The position numbers and the translations under genes are program-made. The notes under the pieces are model-generated. The model did no database searches. It was given only the letters and a program-made list of their open reading frames with translations, and was not told the origin of the DNA. Shown piece after piece: positions 10,690 through 21,946 of a stretch of DNA of 64,000 nt (its first letter is position 1; every line of letters begins with the position of its first letter). This stretch comes from Branchinecta lynchi (Eukaryota; Arthropoda; Branchiopoda; Anostraca; Branchinectidae), in assembly GCA_023053575.1 (NCBI GenBank), contig JAKZAP010000010.1:17110628-17174627 (forward strand), given 5' to 3'.

Positions 10690-11700
10690 TTCGAGTTAGG
10701 GAACTTCCAGATGTGCCAGGACGATGAAACTTGGCAGGCGTATCAGGGAACCGACCAAACAAACCTGGAAATTATCAGTTTCCCGATCCGACCATCAGCG
10801 GGGGAGTAAAGGGCGGAGGAATCTTGAAAATTTAGGGCAGTTTGTCACACCTTTTCGAGTTAGGGTACTTCCAGATGTGCTAGGGCGATAAAAATTGGCA
10901 GGCATATCAGGGACCCGACCAAACTAACTTGGAAATAATCAGTTCCTGATCCGACCATCTGGGGGGAGTTGAGGGCGGGGCAATCTGGAAAATTGAGTAG
11001 TGCGTAACTTTTGAACGGGTGATCGGATTGGAATGAAACTTGAAAACTGAACAAAGGACATATCTCTGATGCCCCATCTGAAGTCTGGACCGGATTCGGT
11101 AGCTACAGGGAAGTTGGGGGGGGGGGCGGAAATCTCGAGAAATGGTTGGAATGGAGGGATCGGAGTGAAACTTGCTGGGAAGACCAACACAATTGGACTG
11201 GATCCGGACCGTTGGGGGGGGGTTGGAGGGGAGATTCCCTGAATTCCGGTGATGTCAGTTATGGGGATTTTCTCGACGAAACTTGGTAGGCATTCCAGGG
11301 ACCCGTCCAAACTAACTTGGAAACAATGTCTCGATGCGACCATCTGGGGGGGGGGGGGGGGTAATATTGAGTTATGCGTAACTTTGGAACGGATGGTCGG
11401 ATTTGACTGAACGGGAACGTCGGATTTGACATATCTCTGGTGATCTTTTTCATGTCCGGACCGGACCCGACAGTTGGGGGGGAGGGAGACCGGAAAATAC
11501 GTGACTGGCTGATACTGGAGAGATGGGATGGAACTTTGTGGGAACAACAAACAGATGCTCTCGATAAATCTTTTTCAGAACTGGATTGGCTCCGGCGACT
11601 GCGGGGGGAGTTTGAGGGGGAGGGGGCGGAATTCCAGTGATCACGAGTTAAGGTACTTCCAGCTGTGCTAGGAAGATACAACTTGGCTGGAATATTAGAT
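10690..11700 (+). repeat. ~415-bp composite tandem repeat, block 1
   Basis: Degenerate units run in a fixed order. One contains GTTAGGGTACTTCCAGATGTG, GATGAAACTTGGCAGGC and ATCAGGGACCCGACCAAAC. The next contains GAACGGGTGATCGGATT and GAATGAAACTTG. The third contains GATGAAACTTGGTGGGAAGA and GGATCCGGACCG, followed by a G-run and GGAATTCCGGTGAT. This block is inside the fold-back at 9782-15322 and continues at 11930-12190. The other blocks are 27690-28990, 40120-40740, 52190-52870 and 53220-53500. Open frames on the - strand here are a by-product of the repeat. Confidence 0.75.
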
Positions 11701-11929
11701 ATTTGACAAGATCCGAGATTTCCAAATCCGACTATTCCTTAAAGTATCGATCTCGACCTCACAGTAAGAAAAATACTTTTAAGCAAAATATACATTTTCA
11801 TGATCACCATGAGCCCATTTCATTTTTGCCTCAAGGCTTTTGCTTACAAATGAAGTTCTGGCTCCCTTAAAGTGCGCATGTTAACTGCGAAGTCGAAAAG
11901 TAATTTTTAACAAATGATTCATCTCAACT

Positions 11930-12190
11930 TATGACAGCGGTTTCAACAGCTATGGGGAGTTGGGAGGGGGTGAACCGAAATCTGAAGAAACGGTTAGAAT
12001 GGAGGGATCGGAGTTAAACTTGATGGGAAGAACAAGCATTTATTCTAGATAAATCGATTGCACAATCAAACTGGATCCGGAAACTTGGAGGTTGGGGTGG
12101 GTGGAGGGGGGCCTGAATTCCTGTGATTGCGTTTTTCAAGACGAAACTTGGCAGGCATATAAGGGATCCGATCAATCTGACAGAGCCCTT
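11930..12190 (+). repeat. ~415-bp composite repeat, continuation
   Basis: GGAGGGATCGGAGTTAAACTTG, GAAGAACAAGCATTTATTC and ACGAAACTTGGCAGGCATATAAGGGATCCGA follow the order of block 1. The copy is separated from it by about 250 bases of AT-rich sequence with no match. Confidence 0.6.
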
Positions 12191-12939
12191 ACCTGGTGCA
12201 AGTGCCATATGAGCTTATAGCTCTTGTTCTCTTACTTTATCCGGTTTGCACCGTCAAATTTGATTAAAGCTTTGTTTTAAGGCCAAGTATCAGGCTCAAT
12301 AATTAACACACCTAGTTTCGTGCCGTTGAAAAACGGTAAGTAATGTCCTGTAAAGTTTTTTTTGTCAAGGTTATCTTTATTTGCAAAAAATCTATCGTTA
12401 TCACTTTCCACTGCTGAGAGCAGAGCTCAAGCGCACACGAAAAAAATAAATAAATCAGAATCGATTGCCGAGATACGGGCACGAAAATCCCAAACAAACA
12501 AAAATAGGGATATCATACACATTTTTCGGGTGGTTCCCAAAATCACCACGATTTTTTTGCCAACGACTAAAAATGCCATATTTCAGGGTGCAGACCCTGA
12601 AATTAAAATAGTTAAAAATGTTAACAGTCCAAAATTTCAACATTTTAAAATGCTCTCAGGGAGGGCTAATCGTCCTGGTTGAAAGTCCGACGACTAACTG
12701 TCGGTAGAGGAGGTCAGAATGGCCCGGGACAACGGACAGCGATATTACAAGAGACAGGATTACTACGGAAAATTGTGAAAGGATTATTTTATAGTTTATT
12801 AAACTAGAATGATCGCGCGAAAGTACGAAGAATTGCCTTTTAAAATTGTTTTCAGCACAGACAGTGCAACTAGGCAAACTAAACCTTGCATCCTGAAGGT
12901 AAGAATTGTTAAAAATAACAGTTTTGAGATCGCTGTTGG

Positions 12940-13135
12940 TGTTTCGTTTTTGGAATCCCAAAACGTTAGTGACCTTGCCCGTCTGTCTGTCTGTCTGCGA
13001 GTACGATAACTCTCGAAGGGAATTATTTTCATGAAAGTTGTGTAAGGATTATTTGGGTCAAGGGTAAGCTCAAGTTCGTAAATGGGCTTTGTGGTCCTAT
13101 ATTTGGGAGTGGAGGAGGGGGTTCAAATTAAGGGG
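12940..13135 (+). repeat. Dispersed repeat, second copy
   Basis: Inverted match of 1-245. It includes a (GTCT)n run at about 12978-12997, AACTCTCGAAGG, TTTGGGTCAAGG, CTCAAGTTCGTAAATGGGC and a G-rich tail. It lies within the 4-kb middle of the fold-back element. Confidence 0.55.
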
Positions 13136-13164
13136 CAACAAAATATTTTTAAACAGCTAATGTG

Positions 13165-13760
13165 ATAGTCAGTTATGGGGTTAAAAGACATGCTGAACAG
13201 GAGGGTGAAAACCATTTTCTCGCCGGACAAGTATTTCGCCCGGAATCCGGCAAAAACAGGAAACTTGGGCAAAAGTAAAAGTTTTTTCTGAAGAAAATTA
13301 TTCTTTGAGCCCAAGCTGACTTTGAAACATATATTCAAACAATGTTTTCAGCGGATATACGTCAGCTACGGTTCTTCATCAGCGATATTTCGGCGATATA
13401 GCTCGAATAAAATGTAGGTGACTTATCCGTTTAGCACCGTCAAAAAAGATATTTCGGCCGTTCCTGGCAAGGGTCCTCGTCAGGCTGTCAACCTTGTGAG
13501 TCAACTTTTTGGTTTCCTTCCCCGACGTTTACCCAGAAGATTGACAGCTTTGACGAGGACCCTTGCCAAGAAGGGCCGAAATGTCGTTCATTTGAAGTTG
13601 ATTAAATGTTCGATTTTGGGGTAAGAAGACATGTTGAACACTTAAGTTGATTAGCTGACAGACTTAGGGCTAAGAAGAGACGCTGATTCTGTATATGACA
13701 ATAATTTTTTACTAAGTTAAAGTTTTATTTGAAGTTGATTAGATGTCCAAGAGATAAGGA
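13165..13760. repeat. Palindromic GCCCAAGCTGACT repeat and associated minisatellite
   Basis: The words GCCCAAGCTGACTTTGAAAC (13309), ATATTTCGGCC, GGCAAGGGTCCTCGTCAGGCTG and their inverted copy GACGAGGACCCTTGCCAAGAAGGG form a diverged hairpin at about 13400-13590. It belongs to the family at 43246-43432, 44936-45215 and 55988-56140. Next to it GGGTAAGAAGACATGCTGAACA recurs at 13176, 13618, 42747 and 42890, usually after TTGATTA, suggesting a linked tandem unit. Confidence 0.55.
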
Positions 13761-14904
13761 TATACGCTGAATTCGTTTCTGAATTTTCTCTTTTTGCTGG
13801 ACAATTGCCGAAACCGTAAATTTAGCAGAAGTAAAGCACGAAGTTTCGGTCAGCGTCGTCAAAATAGATATGGCTTATAGAGGTATATCTGAACTTGGTT
13901 TTCTCTGATGATTCGCCTGGCGAAGACTAGATCTGGCGAAGACAAGACCCAATTCTCTGGATAAAATATTAGATTTTTAGGATCCCATCAAAACTTTGGG
14001 TCTTGTTATTTTCAAATTACATTATAATTGATCAGTTGAACAGTTTCAATGGACGATTATTCCCATCCTGATACTCGGTCCGCTCCTTTCGTTTCACATT
14101 CATCACTAGCTCCAATTTACTACTGCCTGAACATCTCAAACTGTACAATCGTGGGCATTATGGGTCGTAGGCATTTTGAATCGTGGACATTGTGATTGTG
14201 ATCATTATGAGTGTCAGACCCATTTTTCCTGCTGGACCGATTCAGCTAAAATCAGGCACAGCCCGGAACAACTGGAGTAACAAAAGAAATCCGGTAAAAA
14301 CTTGAGTAAAAAGGTTGAATTATAATTGTCGTCCGCCATCTGTTCTGTGGAAGCTTGTAAAGTTACCGACTAATTAGTACAATCGTTTTCCGTTTCATCC
14401 GACAAGGGTCATGTATAAGGAAGCATAAAATGGATCAGTATATCCCTTGAGCTTCAGTATTCCAGCGGTAATAATTTCATAATATTCTCCTCTGGGTTCC
14501 CGTCGGAACCTTTAGTATTGCTGCCGACCAAAGGTTAAGCCAACATTGGATCATGTCTGCCGACCAAAGGTATCGGGGAGCACCAATCAAATTTCACTCT
14601 ATTGAGAATTGAATGAGCGTGTGTCATTGTAATTTCCTTTAACCGACCAAATAATCGCAATATGTGGCCTACCGCTTTCGGTACATATTGTACCTAAAAA
14701 TATGGTAGCTCATTCATCCTCCATTTCCTCTTTCGTATCCGCACCGAGGTCTTATATCATGCTTCTCATCATTCTTGCTTAAGCTGAATTGACTAGTTTT
14801 CACCCTTATTTACATCGGAAGGTATCGTATCTTAATTACTCCCCTGTGACTTCTACTGTCTTCAATGAAAAGAGCCGCGCTGGATCAAATGTCGGTTTTG
14901 AAAA

Positions 14905-15322
14905 TTGGGCAGATCGACGGATATTTTGGGTCTTGTGACGGGTAGGCGAACTTTCGGAAAAAGTGGGGGTTGTGACGGATTTGTTGGGCGAATCGACGGA
15001 TTTTTGGGACTTGTGACGGGTAGGCGAACTTTCGGAAAAAGTGGGAGTTGTGACGGTTTTTTTGGGTCTTATGACGGGTGGGAGAATCGACGGATCATAG
15101 AATTGGGTGAATCGACGCTCAAGCAATAGGACGTTGGGTGAATCGACGTTGGGCGAATCGACGGGTGGGCGAACTGACGGGTGGGTGAATCAGCGGGTGG
15201 GCGAATCAGCGGTTGGGCGAATCGACGGTGGGCGAATCGACGGTTGGGTGAATCGACGGATTTTTATATTGGGCGTATTGACGGGTGGGTGAATCGACGG
15301 GTGGGGGTAGTGACGGCGACCC
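14905..15322. repeat. Minisatellite array, right arm
   Basis: The same units as 9782-10260, in inverted orientation (GGTGGGCGAATCGACG). It begins after the single-copy part of the right arm, whose last shared word is GGATCAAATGTCGG. Confidence 0.85.
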
Positions 15323-15330
15323 GTTTTCAA

Positions 15331-16840
15331 CTATAGGTTGAATTGCCTTTCAAAACCCATTCAGCGGCCAAAAGTAGCAACAAAGAGGAAGATGTGGTAA
15401 TCTAGCGGGGACATACCCCCTTCCCTCAAATGGCGTCACTGTTTGAACCGAAGGCTTAAATCAAGAACAAATAAGCAAAAGAACCTCCGTCTCCCCATCT
15501 CTGTAATACTACCATGCACAATTCGTTACCTCTACAAACAGCTATATCGCAGTAGAGCCACGGAGAAGAACTTTAAAGAGTAACAGTCGATTGGTTGTAT
15601 ACCATTGTGACGTCACATGTGATGCATTGCAGATCGGGTCATGCATGTCTGCTACAGTTTTTCCTCTGATATGCACAATGGCGAAGAGGGAAGTAGATGG
15701 TCATCAATTCAAAGCTCAGCAAGTACATATAGTTCTGCTCAGTTTTGTTAGGGTTTCTGTAGTCGGTCCATGGAACCAAAGCCGGTGGTTCCATTGGCTT
15801 ATTTGTTCTTGCTTAGATTGAGGTTACCTTGATGAAAATAATGCCAGACCATGGTGGTTAAATGGCAATTTTAACGTAATAAGAAATAGTTTTAAAACTG
15901 TGACTTTGATAATCCTTACGTGGTAATTTGAATGTAATTTAAAGAGTGTTGCAGAAATAGAAGTTAACACAGTAGACTTGAAAACCATGATTTTGATAAT
16001 CTTATTGTGGTAATTTTGATGATAAATGCCTCTGAGTCTCGGAATGTAAGATCAAGAGCATCGGATGCCATCTTGAAGCTAATATAGGCTATGTTAGGGC
16101 CATGCTAAGGGCGGATTCATTTCCGCTTGATTTACTTTGATTTTCGGTTTACTTTGCAGATGAGTGTGCAGAAGGGTATTTTATAATGAACTGTGCCAGC
16201 GACGAACGACGTGAAGTAGTTAGTGTAGGGTCTACATTTCATCGCCAGGCTATGTTCTTCGCAAAAAAAATTAAGCTTCCGCCAATAATTTTGTTAAAGG
16301 AGTCAAGCATTCTAACAAATCGGAAGTATTCCGATTTGAATACTTAGAATCAAAATCTATGCCCGTTTTGTAAAAATCTTTTTCCCGCACATTTCCAGAT
16401 TGGGTGATTTGTGTTTCTTGGTTTCCATTGGTTCAAACTGGTCGCCAGTTCAGACGAAGACTCGGTACGACCCTGGGATCATCTAGTGATACGATTCGGA
16501 AGCACCGACATGAGCAGGCTCAAGCTAGACCGACACCTCGCACTACCTAGTGTTTCTGCTTAGATGTTACGAGATAGTTGACGACGTTACAACTAAAGTT
16601 GTATTTTTTTGGATTCACTTCTGTTTCGTGAAAGTTTGTAGTTTGGCTCTTGTTTTGTCTTACTAGCGTTTTATTGAGTTCTTGTTTTCGAAAAGTCAAA
16701 CTACGTCTGCGAGGTAGTTTGTAGTTTGAGCTCCGTAGTTTCAGGCTCGAAACTACAGCAAATGGAACTGACAAATGAAACGGCTTTTAAGAGAAACGAC
16801 GCCGAAACTACATCCAGAAAAAAACGCAACTTACAGAAGA
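15331..16840. other. Intergenic, only minor repeats seen
   Basis: The segment AGAAATAGAAGTTAACACAG at 15955 is a diverged copy of 9557-9605, and AGACTTGAAAACCATGATTTTG is part of it. Around 16590-16800 GTAGTTTGTAGTTTG motifs repeat. No convincing exon was found. Confidence 0.4.
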
Positions 16841-16844
16841 TTAC

Positions 16845-17500
16845 AGACGGCTTCGGATATTTTTGGCCTCTTTGAGTTTCCCTTACCTTGGATGATTACA
16901 CTGTCAGAAGTTTCATAACAGATTGCGCATAACAATTTCAAGAACAACACCTTTTCGCTTAGAAATAAAGTGTTATGGCCAATTAAGTTTATACTATTTC
17001 GTGCCTAGATCTCCAACAACACCTTCAACAGGTAAAAATACTACACTGTCAGAAGTTACATAACGACAGAGAAGGATGCGCGGTTTCAACAGATAACACT
17101 TTGGGATGTTATCTGTTATGGTTTTTCCGTTCCCGTAAGTATTTTTACCAATTGAAGGTCTTGCTGGAGATCTAGGCACGAAATAGTGTAAACTTAATTG
17201 GTCATTACACTTTACTTCTAAGTGAAAAGGTGTTATTCTTGAAAGTGTTATACGCTATCTGTTATGAAACTTCTGACAGTGTATCTTGGCCAAATTTCCA
17301 GAACTGATCTCCGGACGAATAAGCTCCTTGGAAACAATCGGCGCATGATACGTCACGTGAAGAGAATAAACTTGGCAAGCGCGATATCTGTGTATTGGCT
17401 AACAGGGAAGATAGGAAACTTCTGTACGAAAACGAGAATGGATGGAAATACTACTGAAGTAGAATCAATTACTATCATAAGTACGACGTGTCCTTTAAGA
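16845..17500. repeat. Dispersed repeat copy interrupted by the mariner-like palindrome
   Basis: Flanks of the palindrome at 16899-17281 match 63553-63840. Shared words are GGCTTCGG, GGCCTCTTT, AGCGCGAT/AAGTGTGAT, GAGAATGGATGGAAATAC and ACTGAAGTAGAA. The copy at 63.6 kb lacks the palindrome, so it serves as a paralogous empty site. Confidence 0.55.
16897..17283. mobile_element. Palindromic MITE with TA target (Tc1/mariner-like)
   Basis: The element (16899-17281) begins CACTGTCAGAAGTTTCATAA and ends with its reverse complement. The arms stay paired for about 150 bases (including CTATTTCGTGCCTAGATCTC). TA dinucleotides flank it at 16897-16898 and 17282-17283. An internal copy of the terminal motif (CACTGTCAGAAGTTACATAA) starts at 17044, so a related copy may have inserted in the loop. 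No transposase is encoded. Confidence 0.8.
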
Positions 17501-17671
17501 ATCAAATCAGAGAGAAGAAAAGATTTAGCTGGTAGACTACTAAAACTTAAAAATAGCCTATATACAGCTACATTTTTGTTATTATTTTGATTGAAGAATT
17601 TGTTTCGGTTTTTTTTATGTCAGTCCTCCCTCACAATCAGCTCTGTTTTCAAGAAAAAAGCTGTATCTGCT

Positions 17672-17900
17672 AAGTAAGTAAGTAATTTGTTTGTAACCCG
17701 CCATTTTGGAAAAGCGGTGTAAATAAAGAAAATAAATAAAACACTTAAACACACAGAAAAAGACACTAATTTTCAGTCTTCGGTCAGGAAGCAGTGGAAG
17801 ATGTCGTGCGCTGGTTGGGCCATGTTGTCAATGATTTTGGATAGCGACGAAGAAACATCCAAAAGGGTAATACTCTTGAATTTTGAACTTCTACATCTAA
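17672..17900 (-). mobile_element. Non-LTR retroelement 3' end with (TTAC)n tail
   Basis: On the - strand the frame ends A-Q-P-A-H-D-I-F-H-C-F-L-T-E-D-stop. A T-rich 3' UTR follows, then AATGGCGGGTTACAAACAAA and (TTAC)n. The final peptide is almost the same as in the copy at 50827-51140, with third-position changes. This supports a real coding end rather than chance. Confidence 0.65.
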
Positions 17901-18606
17901 GTTGTCCTACAAGTCTGATCCACTTACAATTCATGAGAGGATGGAATTGACGGACTCTTTCTCGTAAAGGGTCGAATCCCTTGGGATTTTTTTTTTTTAA
18001 GAAGAGATACAGTAGTGTGAATAATAACCAGCCCTGTCGTTTGGTATCTCTCCATTGCTTTATACCATATCAATTCCCTCCTTACAGTGCTTGCAGCTCA
18101 AATTTTGCAACCCATTCTCCCCGTTTGTCTCATAGCGTTTCTAAATGAAGTGTGTCTGGAAGCCGCTGTGCTGAGTTTGCATCATCAATAATAAGATCAG
18201 GTAACGATTATGGTAACAACACCAGTTACCAGAAGATGTAGGGAATTGGGTTAGAGAGAAGAAATTACCCAAAACAACAATAAAAAGAGAGGGACACCGA
18301 GCCTTAGTGTGGTCATATCTCAACTTCTTTTTTCTTTTTCTGTCCTAAATTACTATCATTGTTGTTGATGTTGTTGTTAAAATTAAGGCTGTGATATTTT
18401 TGCTAATTCTGATTGTTCAGTGTTAGTCTCAGTGTATTTGTGTAGCATTGTTAAATTGACTATAAGGTATAACTGTTAATTATCTTATTTGTTACAATGT
18501 TTTTTGAAATTCAAATTAAGTCGTTTTAAACGTCACGTCCAGTGTTACAAGCCACTCGGTTACAACATGCAGTGAAATTTTTTAACTGAACACGATCCGT
18601 TTGTAT

Positions 18607-18915
18607 CCCGATGAAAAATTTATCTCAAAATAGTACTATGAAGTAGTACGAAAAAGTCGCATGCAGTACTAACGATGCCACTACATGCTTCTACTTCAAG
18701 GCTACCGTGTTGCTGCATATTACTATATGGTACTATTGGCAAGACTGGATGTTACTATGGCAAGACGGGATGCTACTGGATACTACTACATAAGATTGGA
18801 CCAGTCTGATGCACATTAAATGATAGTATTCTTTGCTATTACATAGTATTACATGCAACGTTTTCGTACTACTACTATACTACTACGCAGGCTACAAACT
18901 TTTCATCGGGATGTT
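18607..18915. mobile_element. MITE-like element with TCCCGATGAAAA ends
   Basis: Ends are TCCCGATGAAAAATTT and AAACTTTTCATCGGGA. The inner sequences AGTAGTACGAAAAAGTCGCATG and CATGCAACGTTTTCGTACTAC extend the inverted repeat to about 70 bases. The middle is rich in TACTA words. No certain target duplication was seen. Confidence 0.55.
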
Positions 18916-19933
18916 TCGCCGGCACTTTGGAAAAGTGAGTCACCCGCAGACGGCCTATACTCTTGCTGTTACCTTCAAGGAGTCCAAGGTTTGTCCGAGG
19001 GACTTGCTTCCAGCATTCCCCACAGACGAGAGTTCTTCGATTATCATCACCATCATTAAAAAGGGTCGGGAAAAAGTATCGAAGAGATACGGTGGAGGGT
19101 TCATTTTTGGATTTGCTGGTCTCGTTGGTTTCTGAAAACAAATGTTAAAGGACCCCTCGCACTATTTACTCTTCAACTTACAGTATTTTAAAATATTTGA
19201 ATACTTTAAAACTAGGCCGTACTTTCAACAAATAACCCACGGTTTTAGCTGTTTTAAGCCTTTTCCGAGACCCGTTGACTTCTAGCGAAAACAGGGAAAC
19301 GATTTACATAACTGTTTTTTCTGAAGGAAAAACTTCTCACAGAGAACCGTCGACAGCGTGATACACATCGAAGGTAGCAAAGCATGGCAAAGGAAAAAAT
19401 CAGCGTGGTTTTGTTAGAGGGGTTAGAATGTACCGTACGTAATTGGGGTATCCAGGTTTAGAAATATATGGAGTGAATATGGAAGTAGGTTGCGTTAGTA
19501 TTATAGGTAAGACAGGTCCTTTAAGGACGGTTAAAGAGCTTCTGAGTTCAAAATTCAATTTAATTTTTGGCTTTGAGGAACAAACTTATTGAAAATAACT
19601 ATTTCGATTACGATTTCATTGTAAGTTGTGCAGTTGTAAAATTTAGTAATATCAATATAAACTATACTGAAATAAAAATGCCCATAACCCCTACACTATT
19701 TGTGTGACCTTAATTAGTTTTGCAAAGACGTACATATGCGAATTTTCGAACAAAATCCATATCAAATTCTTTTCCGTGAGGAGTCCCCAGAAAGTGACTC
19801 CCTCCATCTGTTCTCGTGGTCCCCTCGACTGCCCAGGGAAGCGGCGAGAGCACGACTTTCCTTTGATCACTTCACTGTCAATTCTGCAAAAAAAATCTGC
19901 TGAGTCACCTTAGGGATCATCCCGAACCGGGGC

Positions 19934-20119
19934 CGACTAAAAAGAGGCGCGGCACGGCATGGCATGGCACAGGAGGCACGAATAATAAAAACGGATTAGC
20001 AAATAGTAGTAGAACAGTGTCACTCTGAAGCCTGAAAGGGCCCTTATAGTTTTCGTGCTTATTTTAGTACTCGTGCCTCCTACACTATTTCGTACCGTGC
20101 CGTGCCTCTTTTTAGTAGA
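19934..20119. mobile_element. Uninterrupted MITE copy, ACTAAAAAGAGGC ends
   Basis: GACTAAAAAGAGGCGCGGCA at the left pairs with GCCGTGCCTCTTTTTAGTA at the right. The element shares its interior with 7744-8299, which gives the empty-site form for the insertion described there. Confidence 0.6.
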
Positions 20120-20289
20120 TCCCTCCCAGACCCGCAGCAGAGCTGGGTTTTACGCAGAAACTGCAGGGGTGAGTAAGCTGAACGGAAAACAGTAACTACA
20201 TTACCCGGATTCTTTTTCCTGCCCCCTCTTCACAATCACTGCCCTGAGGAATTCGGCTCTTCTGTCTACTTAAGTAAAGAGTCTTCTGA

Positions 20290-20600
20290 GAGACCAACAA
20301 GTACGCAAGCGCTCAAGCGTTGAGTGCGAAAGTAAAACTTTTAAGGAATGGTCCTTACTTGTGCCCAATTTGTGGTCAGATGAACGCGAGGTATGTAATG
20401 AAGTGAAAGATTTAAGGGACAATATTTGTAGGCAAGGAATTATAATGGGGAATATTTGGTGGATATGGGAAGTACGGATATGAGGGAAATTCGTAACTTT
20501 GGTGAATTTTTTCACCAATGTGCTTTTTTCTTTTTGTTGCCACAGTTTTTTCGACCACTATATTTTTCATTTATCCATATTCATATGTATGAAAGGGCCT
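20290..20600 (+). pseudogene. Possible LINE C-terminal fragment, frameshifted
   Basis: Pieces in different + frames read L-R-N-G-P-Y-L-C-P-I-C-G-Q and, further on, D-M-R-E-I-R-N-F-G-E-F-F-H-Q-C. The spacing resembles the zinc-knuckle tail of the better LINE fragment at 23611-24149 (Y-F-C-P-M-C-G, then F-G-V-R-Q-L-G-R-F-L). At least two frame changes are needed. Confidence 0.3.
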
Positions 20601-20975
20601 AAGAACCAGTTGCCCTTGGACTCGAAGGGTGAGGGTGATCTAGACCCCAATGCCGACAAGCTAGAACGTCGAATTTGTAGTTAACCCGTTGTCAGGTCAA
20701 AAGTTTATCTCACTGGTGTCGTGATCTTTTCTCTCGACATAAATAAATCCAAAACAAACTGTCACTTTATTAACGTTTCAGCTCAAAAATAAAATTATCC
20801 AAGCAAACTGCCGTTTGTCCAGTCGGTGAACGACTCCTGAATCGTTACTTGGTTAACTCTGACTAACTAATCATGGTCTTTTATTGCGCCCTAGATTGAC
20901 CAGGGCGCTAATTCACGGGTGGCAAGGGATTTCACAGCAGCCAGACAATCTCGACCCAGTTACCCACGAACGGGA

Positions 20976-21114
20976 AGTGTGGGCAAGGCCGTATCCAGGG
21001 GGGGGGGGGTTGATAGGCTTTTCCCTCTGATCTATGTTTTTCTTGTCCGACCAGCAGGCAATAACCCCCCCCCCCCCCCCAAAATAAATTCCTAGATACG
21101 GGCCTGAGTGTGGG
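20976..21114. mobile_element. 123-bp hAT-like MITE with perfect 8-bp TSD
   Basis: The element spans 20984-21106. Left end CAAGGCCGTATCCAGG and right end CCTAGATACGGGCCTG are imperfect inverted repeats. Target duplications AGTGTGGG (20976-20983 and 21107-21114) are identical. Next to each terminus is a homopolymer: G at about 20998-21010 and C at about 21065-21080. Confidence 0.85.
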
Positions 21115-21634
21115 TATTTTAATAATTACTTCGCCCCAGCACCTATGATCTGTTGATAAAAATAAATATAAAAAATCATCGTTCTCACTTAAAAGTGGTC
21201 AAGTTAAGAACTAAAGTAACTGGGCAATTCAGGGCCCAGTTGTCCCGGAGCGTTTAAGTGTTCGGGCGTGGGTCCGACCAAAGACAAATCTAGACCCCAG
21301 CGAAAAGAAGTATTCGAAATTGTCCTTGAGACCAATCATGGCTCGTAAGTTACAAAGTAGTCCCCAAGAAGGCACAACTAGACCCCAGAATTCACAAGTA
21401 TACCTAGTTTTAACTTGATACCTGTCGTCGTTCACGAGTTATGAACCCCAAGAAAAAAGCGAAAACCGAATAACCCAAACTCATGAGGTTTGCGGTTACA
21501 GCGTACGGTTTGGTTCACCGTGTCCTTGGTATATTGATTATGGTTTTCGCGGTTTTAACAGTTGCGGATGTTGCCCTGTTGCTTTTTTTTTTTTGCTGTG
21601 TTGACATATAGCCTAATGAGAAACTTTCATATTA

Positions 21635-21640
21635 TTTAAT
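21635..21640 (-). terminator. Probable poly(A) signal ATTAAA
   Basis: ATTAAA on the - strand lies 65 bases downstream of the stop codon of the glycine-rich peptide gene. It is the nearest canonical-type hexamer. Confidence 0.5.
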
Positions 21641-21704
21641 ATCTACTTGTATTTCGAAAATAAGTGTTAAAAAAAGAATGCGACGGACTAGAAGGCAGTG
21701 GTTT

Positions 21705-21892
21705 TTATCCAAGTACGATTGGGATCACAATCGGCCTCGGTCGGTTGAATCCACCTCCAAATCCGGGACGTCCTCCGAAACCGGGTCTGAATCCACCGCC
21801 GCCGCCGAATCCAGGACGCCCACCGAATCCACCGCCACCAAATCCGGGACGTCCACCGAATCCACCGCCACCGAATCCACCGCCATTGAATC
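21705..21892 (-). CDS. Secreted glycine-rich peptide, exon 3
   Basis: The exon starts after TTTATTCTAG and ends at the stop codon TAA. It completes a glycine codon from exon 2 and reads G-F-N-G-G-G-F-G-G, then units of G-G-R-P-G-F-G, ending N-R-P-R-P-I-V-I-P-I-V-L-G. The low-complexity Gly/Phe/Pro/Arg composition and small size are typical of invertebrate secreted glycine-rich peptides; some are antimicrobial, others cuticular. The function is not shown by the sequence. The last three residues (V-L-G) match the exon at 54491-54825. The longer frame upstream of 21892 is intron and the MITE at 21955. Confidence 0.85.
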
Positions 21893-21946
21893 CTAGAATA
21901 AATGTAGTAAGTAAATAGATGACAAAGCAGTAGCAAATAAATATGT

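Larger units (their letters stand above)
9774..15330. mobile_element. 5.5-kb fold-back element with minisatellite-rich terminal arms
   Basis: The unit spans 9782-15322. Left arm (9782 to about 10580) and right arm (about 14585 to 15322) are inverted copies of each other, roughly 70-85% similar by eye. The outer part of each arm is an array of units near CGTCGATTCGCCCACC with longer interspersed units (CACTTTTTCCGA, CACAAGACC). The inner part is single copy (TGATCTAGCGCGGCC, GTTACGATACCGTCC, ATATTGCGATTAT). Outermost bases are GGGGACCCGTC and GACGGCGACCC. The octamer GTTTTCAA occurs immediately outside both ends (9774-9781 and 15323-15330). The 4-kb middle contains other repeats and no transposase. 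Long arms of subrepeats resemble Foldback and Galileo elements, but the superfamily is not settled. Confidence 0.7.

Noticed and set aside
10939..11681. Long - strand frames of 140 and 203 codons
   Set aside because: They follow the composite tandem repeat, overlap each other in two frames, and are Pro/Ser-rich because of the G/C runs.
21664..21918. A proline-rich + strand frame (P-P-P-N-P-G-R repeats)
   Set aside because: It is the antisense shadow of the Gly-rich exon, which has splice partners and a TATA box on the - strand.
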